A DNA stretch of 64,000 bases from Cyanophora paradoxa (GCA_004431415.1 QPMI01000269.1:1-64000), one strand, 5' to 3'; shown: positions 10,656 through 23,003, counted from the first letter of the stretch. The notes: generated from the sequence alone by a model not told the origin. A program made the numbers and translations.

Positions 10656-13600
10656 GGACCGTCACTGCGCCGCAATCTTCGATGCCCTCACGCTGGAGGC
10701 GTTAGAGCCTCTGAAGGTGGGACAAGCGTCCTGCTGCTTCGTCGCTGACGGCGGGAAGGTGGGATGCAGTGGTAGCTGGAGGCCCGAGTTTTCATCATCA
10801 CGAGCCTCACCCCACCAGCCTCTCTCGCTTGATTTTCTGGCTCCTAAGACTCGCAGCCTACAGTGCTCTGCTCGACAAACAGGCTTCGAAAGTGGTTTTG
10901 AGCGATCCGTAGCCTCCCCTTAGAGCCACGACTCGCGGCCTTGCCGCCGTCCCCTTCGCGAGGCAGGCCCCCCTGTTCACACTCTCTAGCGCCGCTAGAT
11001 GCTCGCAAGTTCATCAGATTCGGCACCTCCACAGGGCAGGGATAGTGGCCACGCTAGCAGATTCAAAATTCAATCCACAGTGGGCACGGAAAGTACCAGT
11101 ACTCTGTGGGCACGGATAGTACCCCGGATAGCACCCACGGATGGCCGTCGAAGCTCATGAAACGCTTCAGAAAGTGAGGGGTTAATTTGAACATCACATT
11201 CGTCTACAGAGGAGCCGGTTCTGCTCCAAATCCTGAATATGTTGCAGGGAGATGCGCGATATGATTGTGTTGAAAAAGGACGGAGAGGGCTGTGGCGCAG
11301 GGGGAGGGGGGGGGCCCGGGGGTGCGCGCTTTGGTCAAGACTGGGATGAGGCGCGAGTCCGGAGTGTGGCTGGGCGGGTAATATATGACTACTTTGCCGC
11401 TGGCGAAGGGCTTGGCCGCCCACGAGCGAGTCCAACGAGGCGGGGCCGCCTGCGAGGACCTTCGAGGGCGCCAATAACGAAATCAGGACGAGGACATGCA
11501 AGGGCGCCACGGGGGCAGAGTTGCGGCGTGCGGATCCGGCCGCGCCCCGCCGGCCGGCGGCGGCCGCGCGTTCAGCGCCGCCGGCGCGGGCGCCACGTCC
11601 ACCGAGACCACCGCGTCCGACCGCAGCGTCTGCCCCCGCCCGCCCCGCCTCAGGGCGGGAGCGCCGGGCGGGGCGGGGGGGGGCGGGCGGACCTTGCCGA
11701 AGGTCTGGACGACGGCGTTGGCGGCGGCGGCCTGGTGGAAACACTGGCCGCCGCCCATACCGAAGGACCTGTTGGGGGCGGCGGCGTGTCAGAGGGCGGC
11801 GCGAGGCGGGACGTGTCCTCCTTGAAGTCCATTGGACCGGCTGCAGTGGCAGTCTCGAACGAGGGGCGCCGCCCTCGTCTCCCGAGGGAGAGAGGGGGAG
11901 GCAAAAGAAGTGTCGGGGAGGCTGCGGGCGAAGGCTCACGAGGATCCCCCCGCAACTCCGCCGGACATGCGCAAGGTGCTGCGCAGCTTCCGCCGGACAT
12001 GCGTGGTGTCGGCCCGGGGAAGGAACACGACGGCTGCTTCCGCGGGCACGTCGTGACGACCTGCGCTCGGGGGCCCTCATGGGGGCAGGGCCTTCGAAAC
12101 CAGTCCTGGGCCTCCGGCGCCATCAGGGGCTTTGACACAACAAAACTCCGAGCCTGTCAAAATGTATTGCAAAACTTCTTCGATTCGAACATTTGCTTCG
12201 ACCGAGATGGTGTCTCCAAGTAGAATGTGCCATGCAAGACAATCTTAGTAATGCAAATAGCAAAAACGGAGCTTTTGTACCGGTGTTTCTTTACGTACTT
12301 ATGTGACGATATTACCATTTTAATAAACACCTTAACTAGAGATGGCAGTTGCCTGGGACGACATAAATAAACAGAGACGGCAGTTGCCTGGGCCTGGGGC
12401 CGGTCGCCAGGAAAATCGAAATCGAAAATTAAGTGGAAAAAAGGCCCTGCTCGCATAGCCGCCGCCCGCCGCCGCGGTGCTGCACGCTGCCAGCGCGCGT
12501 ATCCCGCCTCGGGCCGGAGACCCATGCCGCGCCCCTCGCGCTCCGCCGCCCGCCGCGTCTCCGGCCTTGCGCATCCGCGCCGCCGTCCAGCGCGCCTGCG
12601 CGCGCCCCGCCCGGCGCGCTCCCGATAAAATTGCCAGCCGATGTTCTTGTTGCCGGCTGCCTGCATAGAGCCCTCGCTATCCGGGCGGGCGCGGGCGGGT
12701 TCAGATTCGCAGCTAGCGCGCATGGGTTTCTGGCGAACACGAACCCGCGCGCGCCCGCCAGCTGCAGCAGCGGTAATCCGTCGTCCGCTGGTAAGCGAAC
12801 GTGCCTGGGCCTGCTATATGCATTGCGTGGCAGTTTCTCACACTGAGTAAGCCCGCGGCCGACAGTCTGCTGACGTCATGCCGGGGTTGTGGCGCGCTTG
12901 CATGATCGCCGGCGCAAGGGCGCGAGGCGCAACACAGATCCAGTAAAAATTTTTGCCATCTTAATCATGCGAACTGGCCGACTTGGACAGCGTGACAGAC
13001 ATGCATAATCCGACGGGCCGGGTAGCAAGGGGGAGAAAAGCTTTCGACCCCCTTGCAATAAACCTTTGCGTTCTTACCATCGTGTTCTTTTCAGTGATCC
13101 CTCTTGATTATGTATAGGTCTTGCATGCGCAATCGCCTGCTTTATCTATTTTTTCTGCACTTTGTTATAAGCAGGGGTTTGCCTTTCGTACCGGGAAGTC
13201 TTTCAAATATAAAAAGCATCAATAAATAGTCTCTCTCCACGTACCGTCGGCGAACCGTACTAGTTTTTTGGTGAACTTCGGAATTACCGGCAATCCAGCA
13301 CTGTGGGGCCCCGGGGCCGGGCGTATTTATTCAAACCTGAACCGACAACGGTGTTTGAATTGGTGAACCAAAAAGTAGCGCCCCTTCGGCTGGCCTGACT
13401 GCCTGACTGACTGACTGCTCGCGGGCCCAGCTTGATCATGAGCCTTGATCATGCGCGCGCGCGTGCACGTTGGCCATGAGCGTAATTAATATATTTATAT
13501 TGTTCCGCAACTTGTACCCCCTCACATCATACGCGTACCCTCCGATGAGCACTTCGTGGAGGCAGGGGACCGGGCCCGGCTGCAGGCCGGCCCCACATGT

Positions 13601-13740
13601 ACATGTACATGTACACTGCACGTGCTTATCTCCTCTGAACTTCGACGGCGAGCGTCGGCTGTCAGCTTCGGCTATTGTCTTGTTGCGACTACATACCACG
13701 TTCGGTTGCATGTGAGTAAAATGGGCCTAAGAAACATCTG
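10656..13740. other. Non-coding part of repeat copy A
   Basis: Upstream region of gene X. TATATAA at 10615-10621 lies just inside the first exon region. On the plus strand CAGCTGAAAGAAG...AAGGTAAGG has a good donor, but no gene could be built. The part at 12,300-13,740 is AT-richer with a few TG/CA repeats (ACATGTACATGTACATGTAC near 13,596). A 188-codon minus ORF at 12,157-12,723 has no recognisable pattern and is not called. The homologous stretch of copy B is 14,444-17,620. Confidence 0.4.
11483..11830 (-). pseudogene. Fragment of gene X 3' exons (in repeat copy A)
   Basis: Encodes GMGGGQCFHQAAAANAVVQT and a downstream stretch (TLRSDAVVSVDVAPAPAALN) nearly identical to the 3' part of gene X at about 7,560-7,780, one residue changed (G to C). 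Preceding gene X exons are absent, and the flanks diverge. It looks like the remains of a second gene X copy upstream of the intact one. Confidence 0.6.
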
Positions 13741-13845
13741 TGCAGGGGCCTAAGAACCGGGCCGGACTCGCGTGCAGGAGGGGCGACACGGAACGCGGCG
13801 GCACCCCCTCCCCCCGCCTCCCCCGGCGGCACCCCCTCCCCCCGG

Positions 13846-14443
13846 GACATCTTCGCTGCGCCCTCGTCCCGCACCGCCGAGTACGACCGGAACACCTGCC
13901 GGCCCCCGGCGAGCCTCAGCCGCCGCCGCGGGGCGCGCGGCCCAGCGGGGCGGGGCGTGGCGGGGCGGGGCGGGGCGGGGCGGGGCGGGCCTGGCGGAGG
14001 GCCCCTCGACCTGCATGAAGATCGACTGCGCGGGCGCGGGCGGGGGCGTCAGCGGCGGGGCGGGCGGCCTCGCGCGGGGCGGGGCGGGGCGGGGCGGACG
14101 AGGAACTCGGGGCGGTCGGCGATCTTGGAGTCCTCGGAGAAGAGCGCCTTGCGCTTGGCCTCCCCCAGAGGCTCGATGTACGTCTGCAGCAGCGACTCCA
14201 GCCGCTGCCCGCCCCGCCCCCCATCAGCGCCGGGCGCAGCGCGGGGGCCGGGCCGGGGCGCGCCTCGGCGACGCAGGACTGGCAGTCGCGGGCGCGCATC
14301 GACTGGGCGGGGCGATGTGGGCGGCGAGGGCGCGGTACAGCGATCGCGGCGAGCCTCACCCACACCCTCGCGGCTCGTGCTGGAATGCAGCTGAAAGAAG
14401 TATTATATAAGCCTTGGTTGAAGGTAAGGGCCGTCATCGCCAT
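13846..14443 (-). pseudogene. Truncated 5' fragment of gene X (in repeat copy B)
   Basis: Holds the first gene X exons in the correct frame (CQSCVAE, RLESLLQTYIEPLGEAKRKA, SIFMQVEGPSA, VFRSYSAVRDEGAAKM), then stops at the repeat junction directly after AAKM. The body and 3' exons are missing. Here the C run at 14162-14166 has five C and keeps the frame open, whereas copy A has four. Expression is possible because the upstream region is also duplicated, but the product would be truncated. Confidence 0.65.
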
Positions 14444-15271
14444 GGACCGTCACTGCGCCGCAATCTTCGATGCCCTCACGCTGGAGGCGTTAGAGCCTCT
14501 GAAGGTGGGACAAGCGTCCTGCTGCTTCGTCGCTGACGGCGGGAAGGTGGGATGCAGTGGTAGCTGGAGGCCCGAGTTTTCATCATCACGAGCCTCACCC
14601 ACCAGCCTCTCTCGCTTGATTTTCTGGCTCCTAAGACTCGCAGCCTACAGTGCTCTGCTCGACAAACAGGCTTCGAAAGTGGTTTTGAGCGATCCGTAGC
14701 CTCCCCTTAGAGCCACGACTCGCGGCCTTGCCGCCGTCCCCTTCGCGAGGCAGGCCCCCCTGTTCACACTCTCTAGCGCCGCTAGATGCTCGCAAGTTCA
14801 TCAGATTCGGCACCTCCACAGGGCAGGGATAGTGGCCACGCTAGCAGATTCAAAATTCAATCCACAGTGGGCACGGAAAGTACCAGTACTCTGTGGGCAC
14901 GGATAGTACCCCGGATAGCACCCACGGATGGCCGTCGAAGCTCATGAAACGCTTCAGAAAGTGAGGGGTTAATTTGAACATCACATTCGTCTACAGAGGA
15001 GCCGGTTCTGCTCCAAATCCTGAATATGTTGCAGGGAGATGCGCGATATGATTGTGTTGAAAAAGGACGGAGAGGGCTGTGGCGCAGGGGGGAGGGGGGG
15101 GCCCCGGGGGTGCGCGCTTTGGTCAAGACTGGGATGAGGCGCGAGTCCGGAGTGTGGCTGGGCGGGTAATATATGACTACTTTGCCGCTGGCGAAGGGCT
15201 TGGCCGCCCCACGAGCGAGTCCAACGAGGCGGGGCCGCCTGCGAGGACCTTCGAGGGCGCCAATAACGAAA

Positions 15272-15620
15272 TCAGGACGAGGACATGCAAGGGCGCCACG
15301 GGGGCAGAGTTGCGGCGTGCGGATCCGGCCGCGCCCCGCCGGCCGGCGGCGGCCGCGCGTTCAGCGCCGCCGGCGCGGGCGCCACGTCCACCGAGACCAC
15401 CGCGTCCGACCGCAGCGTCTGCCCCCGCCCGCCCCGCCTCAGGGCGGGAGCGCCGGGCGGGGCGGGGGGGGGCGGGCGGACCTTGCCGAAGGTCTGGACG
15501 ACGGCGTTGGCGGCGGCGGCCTGGTGGAAACACTGGCCGCCGCCCATACCGAAGGACCTGTTGGGGGCGGCGGCGTGTCAGAGGGCGGCGCGAGGCGGGA
15601 CGTGTCCTCCTTGAAGTCCA
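15272..15620 (-). pseudogene. Fragment of gene X 3' exons (in repeat copy B)
   Basis: Same content as the fragment at 11,483-11,830: GMGGGQCFHQAAAANAVVQT plus TLRSDAVVSVDVAPAPAALN, without the rest of the gene. Confidence 0.6.
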
Positions 15621-17639
15621 TTGGACCGGCTGCAGTGGCAGTCTCGAACGAGGGGCGCCGCCCTCGTCTCCCGAGGGAGAGAGGGGGAGGCAAAAGAAGT
15701 GTCGGGGAGGCTGCGGGCGAAGGCTCACGAGGATCCCCCCGCAACTCCGCCGGACATGCGCAAGGTGCTGCGCAGCTTCCGCCGGACATGCGTGGTGTCG
15801 GCCCGGGGAAGGAACACGACGGCTGCTTCCGCGGGCACGTCGTGACGACCTGCGCTCGGGGGGCCCTCATGGGGGGCAGGGCCTTCGAAACCAGTCCTGG
15901 GCCTCCGGCGCCATCAGGGGCTTTGACACAACAAAACTCCGAGCCTGTCAAAATGTATTGCAAAACTTCTTCGATTCGAACATTTGCTTCGACCGAGATG
16001 GTGTCTCCAAGTAGAATGTGCCATGCAAGACAATCTTAGTAATGCAAATAGCAAAAACGGAGCTTTTGTACCGGTGTTTCTTTACGTACTTATGTGACGA
16101 TATTACCATTTTAATAAACACCTTAACTAGAGATGGCAGTTGCCTGGGACGACATAAATAAACAGAGACGGCAGTTGCCTGGGCCTGGGGCCGGTCGCCA
16201 GGAAAATCGAAATCGAAAATTAAGTGGAAAAAAGGCCCTGCTCGCATAGCCGCCGCCCGCCGCCGCGGTGCTGCACGCTGCCAGCGCGCGTATCCCGCCT
16301 CGGGCCGGAGACCCATGCCGCGCCCCTCGCGCTCCGCCGCCCGCCGCGTCTCCGGCCTTGCGCATCCGCGCCGCCGTCCAGCGCGCCTGCGCGCGCCCCG
16401 CCCGGCGCGCTCCCGATAAAATTGCCAGCCGATGTTCTTGTTGCCGGCTGCCTGCATAGAGCCCTCGCTATCCGGGCGGGCGCGGGCGGGTTCAGATTCG
16501 CAGCTAGCGCGCATGGGTTTCTGGCGAACACGAACCCGCGCGCGCCCGCCAGCTGCAGCAGCGGTAATCCGTCGTCCGCTGGTAAGCGAACGTGCCTGGG
16601 CCTGCTATATGCATTGCGTGGCAGTTTCTCACACTGAGTAAGCCCGCGGCCGACAGTCTGCTGACGTCATGCCGGGGTTGTGGCGCGCTTGCATGATCGC
16701 CGGCGCAAGGGCGCGAGGCGCAACACAGATCCAGTAAAAAATTTTTGCCATCTTAATCATGCGAACTGGCCGACTTGGACAGCGTGACAGACATGCATAA
16801 TCCGACGGGCCGGGTAGCAAGGGGGGAGAAAAGCTTTCGACCCCCCTTGCAATAAACCTTTGCGTTCTTACCATCGTGTTCTTTTCAGTGATCCCTCTTG
16901 ATTATGTATAGGTCTTGCATGCGCAATCGCCTGCTTTATCTATTTTTTCTGCACTTTGTTATAAGCAGGGGGTTTGCCTTTCGTACCGGGAAGTCTTTCA
17001 AATATAAAAAGCATCAATAAATAGTCTCTCTCCACGTACCGTCGGCGAACCGTACTAGTTTTTTGGTGAACTTCGGAATTACCGGCAATCCAGCACTGTG
17101 GGGCCCCGGGGCCGGGCGTATTTATTCAAACCTGAACCGACAACGGTGTTTGAATTGGTGAACCAAAAAGTAGCGCCCCTTCGGCTGGCCTGACTGCCTG
17201 ACTGACTGACTGCTCGCGGGCCCAGCTTGATCATGAGCCTTGATCATGCGCGCGCGCGTGCACGTTGGCCATGAGCGTAATTAATATATTTATATTGTTC
17301 CGCAACTTGTACCCCCTCACATCATACGCGTACCCCTCCGATGAGCACTTCGTGGAGGCAGGGGACCGGGCCCGGCTGCAGGCCGGCCCCACATGTACAT
17401 GTACATGTACACTGCACGTGCTTATCTCCTCTGAACTTCGACGGCGAGCGTCGGCTGTCAGCTTCGGCTATTGTCTTGTTGCGACTACATACCACGTTCG
17501 GTTGCATGTGAGTAAAATGGGCCTAAGAAACATCTGTGCAGGGGCCTAAGAACCGGGCCGGACTCGCGTGCAGGAGGGGCGACACGGAACGCGGCGGCAC
17601 CCCCTCCCCCCGCCTCCCCCGGGAGCTTGCGCTGGCACG

Positions 17640-19474
17640 TCACCGGCGGAAGGGCCAGAACGAGCCGTCCGAGTCAGAGGCGCCGCCGGAGGGGTTCGAC
17701 GGGCCATACTCTCGGGAGCGCACGTAAGCGCTGCCCTCCCGCATCGAGCTCGCCTCGCCAGTCGAGTACACTGCGGGGAGGTGCAGCGTGAGGGTTGCGA
17801 GGGGCACCGCGAGGAGCTGACGGGCGCGCACCGGACTGGGCGGAGACGGGGACTCCCGGGCCGCCGGCGGGGGCGGCGCCCGGCTTGGCGCCGAGGATGT
17901 CGGTGCCGCAGTTGCCGCACCAGCGGGACCCCGGGGGCACGGCGTTCCGGCAGCTCGGGCACACCGGCGTGAGGGAAACCTCTTGCTGCGGGCGGACGGC
18001 GTCATGCGCGGCACGCCGGCGGTCATCGTGCGCCCTGGCCGGGCCATTCGCGCACCGCGGCGCCGGGGGCGGAGGTGCCGCACTGCAGGGGAGCGGCGTG
18101 AGCACGGGGCGACAAGGCGCGGCCGGGCCGGGGCCGGAGCCGGGTGCGCACGTTCATGCAAAACTTTTGGCCGGGGAGGAGCGCGCCGCGGCAGCCGACG
18201 CAGACGGATGCGGTGGCGATCTCCGGGTTGAAGCCGCCCAGGTTCACTTGTCCGGTCACGAGCCTAGGCGGCGGCGGTCGGCGGGCGGGGCGGAGGGCGG
18301 GGCGGTGCGGGGAAGAGCGAGGGGCGGACAGCTGGTCGGGGATCTCGAAGCGCTGGTGGATGCGCTTGCCATAGTGGAAGAACGCGTAGAGGAAGATGAG
18401 AAGCGCCAGCGACACGATCGTCGCTTCCGGCCACTGGAATTTGAGCCACGCCAGCGAAATGCCTGCCGCCGCCTGTCAGCCGCAGCAAGCGCCGGCGCAC
18501 ACGCCCCGCGGGGGGGGAGCGCACCTGAGATGTGGAAGCTAACCATGCCAGCGCAGAAGAACTTGAAAGTCCAGTTGCGCTCGTAGTTCATGCCGTCCAC
18601 AGCGCGGTGCTGGTAAAACCCGAGTTCAGATTGCGAGGGCGAACGGAACAAGCCGCCGCTGCGGCGCTGTCTGAATGACCGGGCCCGCCAGCGGTGCGCA
18701 CCATCGAGCCATCGGGGCCGCGGAGGGCCAAGCCGGGGCCGAACATGTTGCAGAACGTAGCGTTACACACCGTCAGCAGGTTGAGACCCATAGACATCGT
18801 GCTGATGAAGTAGTATAGAGCCCGGAGGAGCATCATGCGGGCGTCGAGGTCCGGGAAGCTGCGGCGGCGTCAGCGGCGCGGCTGTTTCGAAATCTTAGCG
18901 TAGACGCACTCAATCTGAAGGCTGCGGGGAGGAGAGGACGCCGGGGCGGACGGCAGTCAGGTAGGAGCCGCGAGGCGGGGGAGTGGATCGTTACCCTGTG
19001 TAGGAGAAGCCAGCGAGCAGAGCTGCTTGCGTTGCCAGCGCAGAAAAGTTGGAGGTGAAGAAGTTGAGCTCGCGCTCCCGGATCTGGAGCGAGCTCTTCT
19101 TCAGCGACGACTCCAACGCCTGCTTGTCCGCGGCAAGCATTTTGGCCGACTTCGAAGCAGCTGGCCGAGCCGCGACCTCTTCGTGAGGAGGCTGTACCCG
19201 GGGAAAGATGACGGCGTTCGTCTCCGGGATCTCCACGGGGATCTCCGCTGCGCGTAGAACAAGCCTGCGATGGAGTCTGGTGCAGGCACCGTCGCCGAGG
19301 CGCGGTGCCGCGACGGCTCCGGGCCCGACCGCCGCCGTGGCGTCCGGCGCTACTCCAGTCAGTGGTACGGAAAGAGCTCTCCTCGCGCTCACCGATTCCG
19401 CCTGACCCGTAGCAGAACCCGACCGGTTTGTTGTGGCCACGTGCGCCGCGTGTGTGTTTGAGCTTCCGGCTCAT
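17640..19474 (-). CDS. Orai-like four-helix membrane protein with C-terminal zinc ribbon
   Basis: Membrane protein of several hydrophobic segments in the order SNFSALATQAALLAGFSYTG, LLRALYYFISTMSMGLNLLT, KFFCAGMVSFHISG and a final segment containing SLALLIFLYAFFHYGKRIHQ. The sequence between segments 2 and 3 (TFCNMFGPGLALRGPDGSM) and the four-helix plan resemble Orai-type calcium-channel proteins of algae and oomycetes. The usual Orai acidic pore residue was not located, so channel function is inference. After the last helix come two CxxC pairs (CVGC...C and CPSC...CGNC), a double zinc-ribbon pattern that is unusual for Orai, and an acidic Ser/Gly tail ending SDGSFWPFRR. Start is uncertain: ATG at 19474 (MSRKLKHTRG) requires a splice into the frame with ADKQALESSLKKSSLQIRER, a short coiled coil before the first helix. 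Diverges from the carotenoid oxygenase. Confidence 0.6.
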
Positions 19475-19590
19475 ACGCGCGCTCGAACTGACGCAGATAC
19501 CTCTCTGGTAACTTCAAACCGGTATTTTCTTCAAACTCGTAAACTGGAGGCGGTCCGCGCGCGCTAACAGTTAACTTTCACCGTCCCGCA

Positions 19591-22257
19591 GGTCGAGGAC
19601 GAGGTCGCGGCGAAAGGCCTGCGGGTGATCGGCGAGCTCCCCGAGGATCTGAACGGGACGTATGTAAGGTCAGAACCCTCGCGCTCAGCAGATAGCGGTC
19701 AAGGCTGCCGTTTCCGCCGCGCCGCTCAGCTGCAGCGCGAGCAATTGCAAGCTCAGTCTACAAGCTCAGAAACGGGGCGAACGCGCGCTTCCCGCCGGAG
19801 TCCATCGGGCGGCCGCTGCACTGGTTCGAGGGGGACGGAATGCTGCACGCGACGACGCTGCGCAGTGGCAAGGCGAGCTATCGGAACCGGTTCGTCCGCA
19901 CGCCGTCCTTCGAGATGGAGTCCCGCGCCGGTCCGCCCCGCAACGACCCCGCGCGAGCCTCCTCTGGGGCGCGGGGAGAGAGCGCTGAGGGTTAGAGCAC
20001 GGGGGCCCCAGGGAGGCCGCTCTTCAAATACGTGCTCGCGGCCGGCGGCCTCACCTTCCTCGCGAACACCGTGCCCCCCGTCGTCCCCCCCCCCCCCCCC
20101 CGCCCCCCATGCCGGCGCGCCCCGCCGCCCACCGCCGGCGCCTGCGGCAGGTGAGCAACGCGGTGCGGACGGGGCTTCCGGCGAAGCAGCCCGGGAACAC
20201 CTCCGTGCTGCGCTTCGGGGGGCGCCTTCTCGCCCTCGCAGAGGACGAGCCCCCCGTCCAGGCCCGCCCAGCCGCCCCGCCCCGCGCCCCGCGCCCCCCG
20301 AAGCGGCCGGGCGCAGGTGGACGCCGAGACGATGGAGACCCTGGGCGTCTACACTTTTGACGGGCAGTGGACGGGGTGCGCCCGCCTGCCCCCTTCTCCC
20401 GCCGGCCGCGCCCCCGCGATTCGCACCCGACGCCGCGCGCCGCAGACCCTTCACAGCGCACCCGAAGCTGGACCCGCGCACGGGCGAGCTCATCACCTTC
20501 GGCTACAACGCGCGCCCGCCCCACCGTACCCCGGGGCCCGGGGGGACGCGGCGCCCTGACGCCCCCTCCGCCCCCGCAGCCGCAGTCGAGGCCCCACATC
20601 CGCTACGCCGTCTTCTCCCCCGGGGTGCACCCTCGCCGCCGCCCCCGCGCTCGCCGGCGCAGCCTGCAGACGTCGCGCACGGGGGGCAGGGCAAGAAGAT
20701 CCACGAGCTGGCGATCGACCTGCCGGCGTGCCCCCTCATGCACGACACCGCCGCCACCCCCTCCCACACCATCATCTTCGACCTCGTGCTTCCCAGCCTC
20801 GCCCCGCGCCCAGCGCCACCCTCACATCTGCGTCCCGGCAGCCGTTCAACATTCGGCCCGAGCGCGTCCTGTCGGGGCGAAGCCCCATTGGCTGGGATCA
20901 CGGGCGGCCCTCCCGGCGCGGCCGCCCGCACCCTCTCCGCCTTCTCCCGTTGCGTCTCACCGCCCGCTGCAGATTCGGCATCATGCCGCGCTTCGCCACG
21001 TCGCAGTCGCAGATCCGCTGGTTCGAGGCACGGCTCCCGCCCCCCGCGCCGTCCGCGTCCTTGTCTCGCCGGGCGACGGCGGGGGCAGGCGAGCGGGTGC
21101 CACGTGTGGCACAGCGGCAACGCGTGGGAGGAGGGCGGGCGCGTGGTGCTCGTCGGCTGCCGCTTCGACGAGTCCATGGACCTCTACAACCTCGAGCAGG
21201 CCCGCCCCGCCGCCTCGCGCCCGCCCTCCCGCCCCGGCCCCCTCGCTGCCTCCCTCACCCCTCCCCGCTCTCCTCCTCCTCGAGCAGCGCGGTGCGCCCG
21301 GGGGCCACCTCGCCGCCCCCGCTCCCCTCGCCGCCGCTCCCCCTCGCCGCCGGCCGCCGCCGAGGGGCGGGGCGGGCAGGGATCCTGTGGCGCTGGGAGT
21401 TCGACCTGGCGACGGGGCGGACGAGCGAGGGGCCCCTCTGCGAGCACGCCATGGAGTTCCCCCAGGCGCGCCTCCCGCCCCCCCCCCCCCCCCCCCCCAC
21501 CCCCCCCCCCACCACCCCCCCCCCTCCCCACCCCACCCCTCCCCTCCCCTCCCCGCTGACGCCCCGTCACCAGATCAACGGCGCCCTGGCGATGCAGAAC
21601 ACGCGCTATATGTGGAGCGTCCGCACTGCCCCCGGTGCCCCTGCCCCCTGCCTGCTTTCGCTTTCACTCTTCCTTCCCCCTGATCCGGTCCCAGGGGGCC
21701 CCAAGTGGGACGGGTACCTGAAGCACGACCTGCGAACGGGAGAGACGGTAGCGGGGAGCTTCGGGCCTTCCACATTCGGCGGCGAGGTCCGCGTCTTGAC
21801 ACACGAGGCTCGCCGTACCCGCGCCCCTGACGCCCGCCCCCCGCCGGTCGACCCCGCCCCCCCCCCCCCCCCCACCCCGCCCCCCACCCCGCCCCCCCAC
21901 CCCACCCCGCCTCCTCCTCCCAGGCAGTGTTCGTGCCCCGCAGGAACCCCGCGGGCGAGGACGACGGGTACCTGGTGCGCTGCCCTCGCAGGCCTGCCGA
22001 GGGGCGGGCGCGGGCGGGGCCTGGGGGAGGACGGGGGCCGGCAGGTGAACTACGTGCACGACGAGGGGAGCGGAGTGTCGGAGCTGCGCGTGGCGGACGC
22101 GCGGGAGCCCTCCCGCGAGCCCCTCGCCCGCGTCATCCTGCCCCAGCGCGTCCCCTACGGTGCGCCCCGGCCCGCCCGCCCGCCCCCCTTCTCGCCCCCC
22201 CGCCCCCTGACGGTCGTCGCTCCGGCAGGCTTCCACGGCACGTTCATCCCCGCGTAA
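19591..22257 (+). CDS. Carotenoid cleavage oxygenase (RPE65/CCD family)
   Basis: Non-haem iron dioxygenase that cleaves carotenoids or apocarotenoids. The first recognised exon (from the CGCAG at about 19,590) gives GLRVIGELPEDLNGTYVR, spliced to NGANARFPPESIGRPLHWFE and GDGMLHATTL. The four iron-binding histidines typical of the family are visible: FTAHPKLDP (about 20,455), MHDTAATPSHTIIFD (about 20,740), CHVWHSGNAWEEG (about 21,105) and FHGTFIPA at the C terminus (22,235-22,257). Other family blocks are PFNIRPERVL, WRWEFDLATGRTSEG, TRYMWSV and YLKHDLRTGETV. Introns include long poly-C stretches (for example 21,479-21,540) and a GC donor at 21,200. The initiator exon was not found; it should lie in or overlap the 0.1 kb between this gene and the divergent Orai-like gene. 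Substrate cannot be told from sequence. Confidence 0.9.
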
Positions 22258-23003
22258 CCCGCTGTACGTCGCGGGGCTCCTCTGCCATTTAATCATTGAA
22301 TATCAGATAGGAGCTGCTTGAAATATGAGATGTACGTATGTGCGCGCGAGCTCGTGAGCGATGTAGAGCATGCATGCGCATGACAAATCGAAGCCGCGCC
22401 GGCGCGTTCCCCCTAGAATTATCGGGATCCCCCCCCCCCCCCCTCTATACCCCCCCAAGCTGCAGCCTCCAGGAAGGCACTCTATAGTCTAATTATAAAC
22501 CACTCTGTACACGCTAAAGTACGCATACCGCCGGGCCGCCCGTCGTGTCGCCGGCACGGCCTCGTCCGGATCCGGAGCGCCTGGTCGAGCCGCCGGCCGT
22601 GGGCTCAGAAAGTCGATGGAGGGGCCGGAGGTCGGAGGACTCGGGAGGGAAAGGCCTAGGAGCGGAGGTCATGGGACCGTCGGACGGGGGCGGGACGAAG
22701 CAAGTAAGCGGCCCGCGGATACTATGATATAGTACATGTGGGCGCGAGCGGATCATCGGATAAGGTGCGCATGCGGGCCCGAATGTCCGTGATCATGATC
22801 TGAATGTTGTTTCAAGTTTCTTGCAATTACCGTAGTACCAGCAGAATACTTATCATCGCATGCAATTGCAATATGAGAACTCTGAGAGGGCATTACGGTA
22901 CGCTAGGGTATTGGTCAGTAGGTCATTTCGTGGCTAGCGTTTGTGTTCCAATTTTGCGAGACACATAGGCATAATGCAGGCGTAATGCAGGCGTCCTATG
23001 CGG
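22258..23003. other. Intergenic region
   Basis: Convergent ends of the carotenoid oxygenase and the nucleoporin gene. Contains a poly-C run at about 22,429-22,442 and AT-richer sequence; nothing coding was accepted. Confidence 0.4.

Larger units (their letters stand above)
10066..13843. repeat. Tandem direct repeat, copy A (3.78 kb)
   Basis: From GGGACATCTTCGCTGCGCC at 10066 this sequence is repeated, base for base apart from homopolymer length, 3,778 bases further on. The unit contains the 5' part of gene X, its upstream region, a fragment of the 3' part of gene X and about 1.9 kb of AT-richer non-coding DNA. The junction at 13,821-13,845 is a C-rich run (CCCCGGCGGCACCCCCTCCCCCCGGGAC). Confidence 0.93.
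13844..17620. repeat. Tandem direct repeat, copy B (3.78 kb)
   Basis: Second copy of the unit at 10,066-13,843. Differences that I found by eye are one-base changes in runs of three or more identical bases (for example GGCCTCCCC versus GGCCTCCCCC, AGTAAAAATT versus AGTAAAAAATT, GCAGGGGTTT versus GCAGGGGGTTT); copy B is almost always the longer. It ends at CGCCTCCCCC, 19 bases before the stop codon of the Orai-like gene. Confidence 0.93.

Noticed and set aside
12157-16514. Identical 188-codon minus-strand ORFs in both repeat copies
   Set aside because: Biased Arg/Ala composition in GC-rich DNA followed by AT-rich frame, no recognised motif, and identity is explained by the duplication itself.
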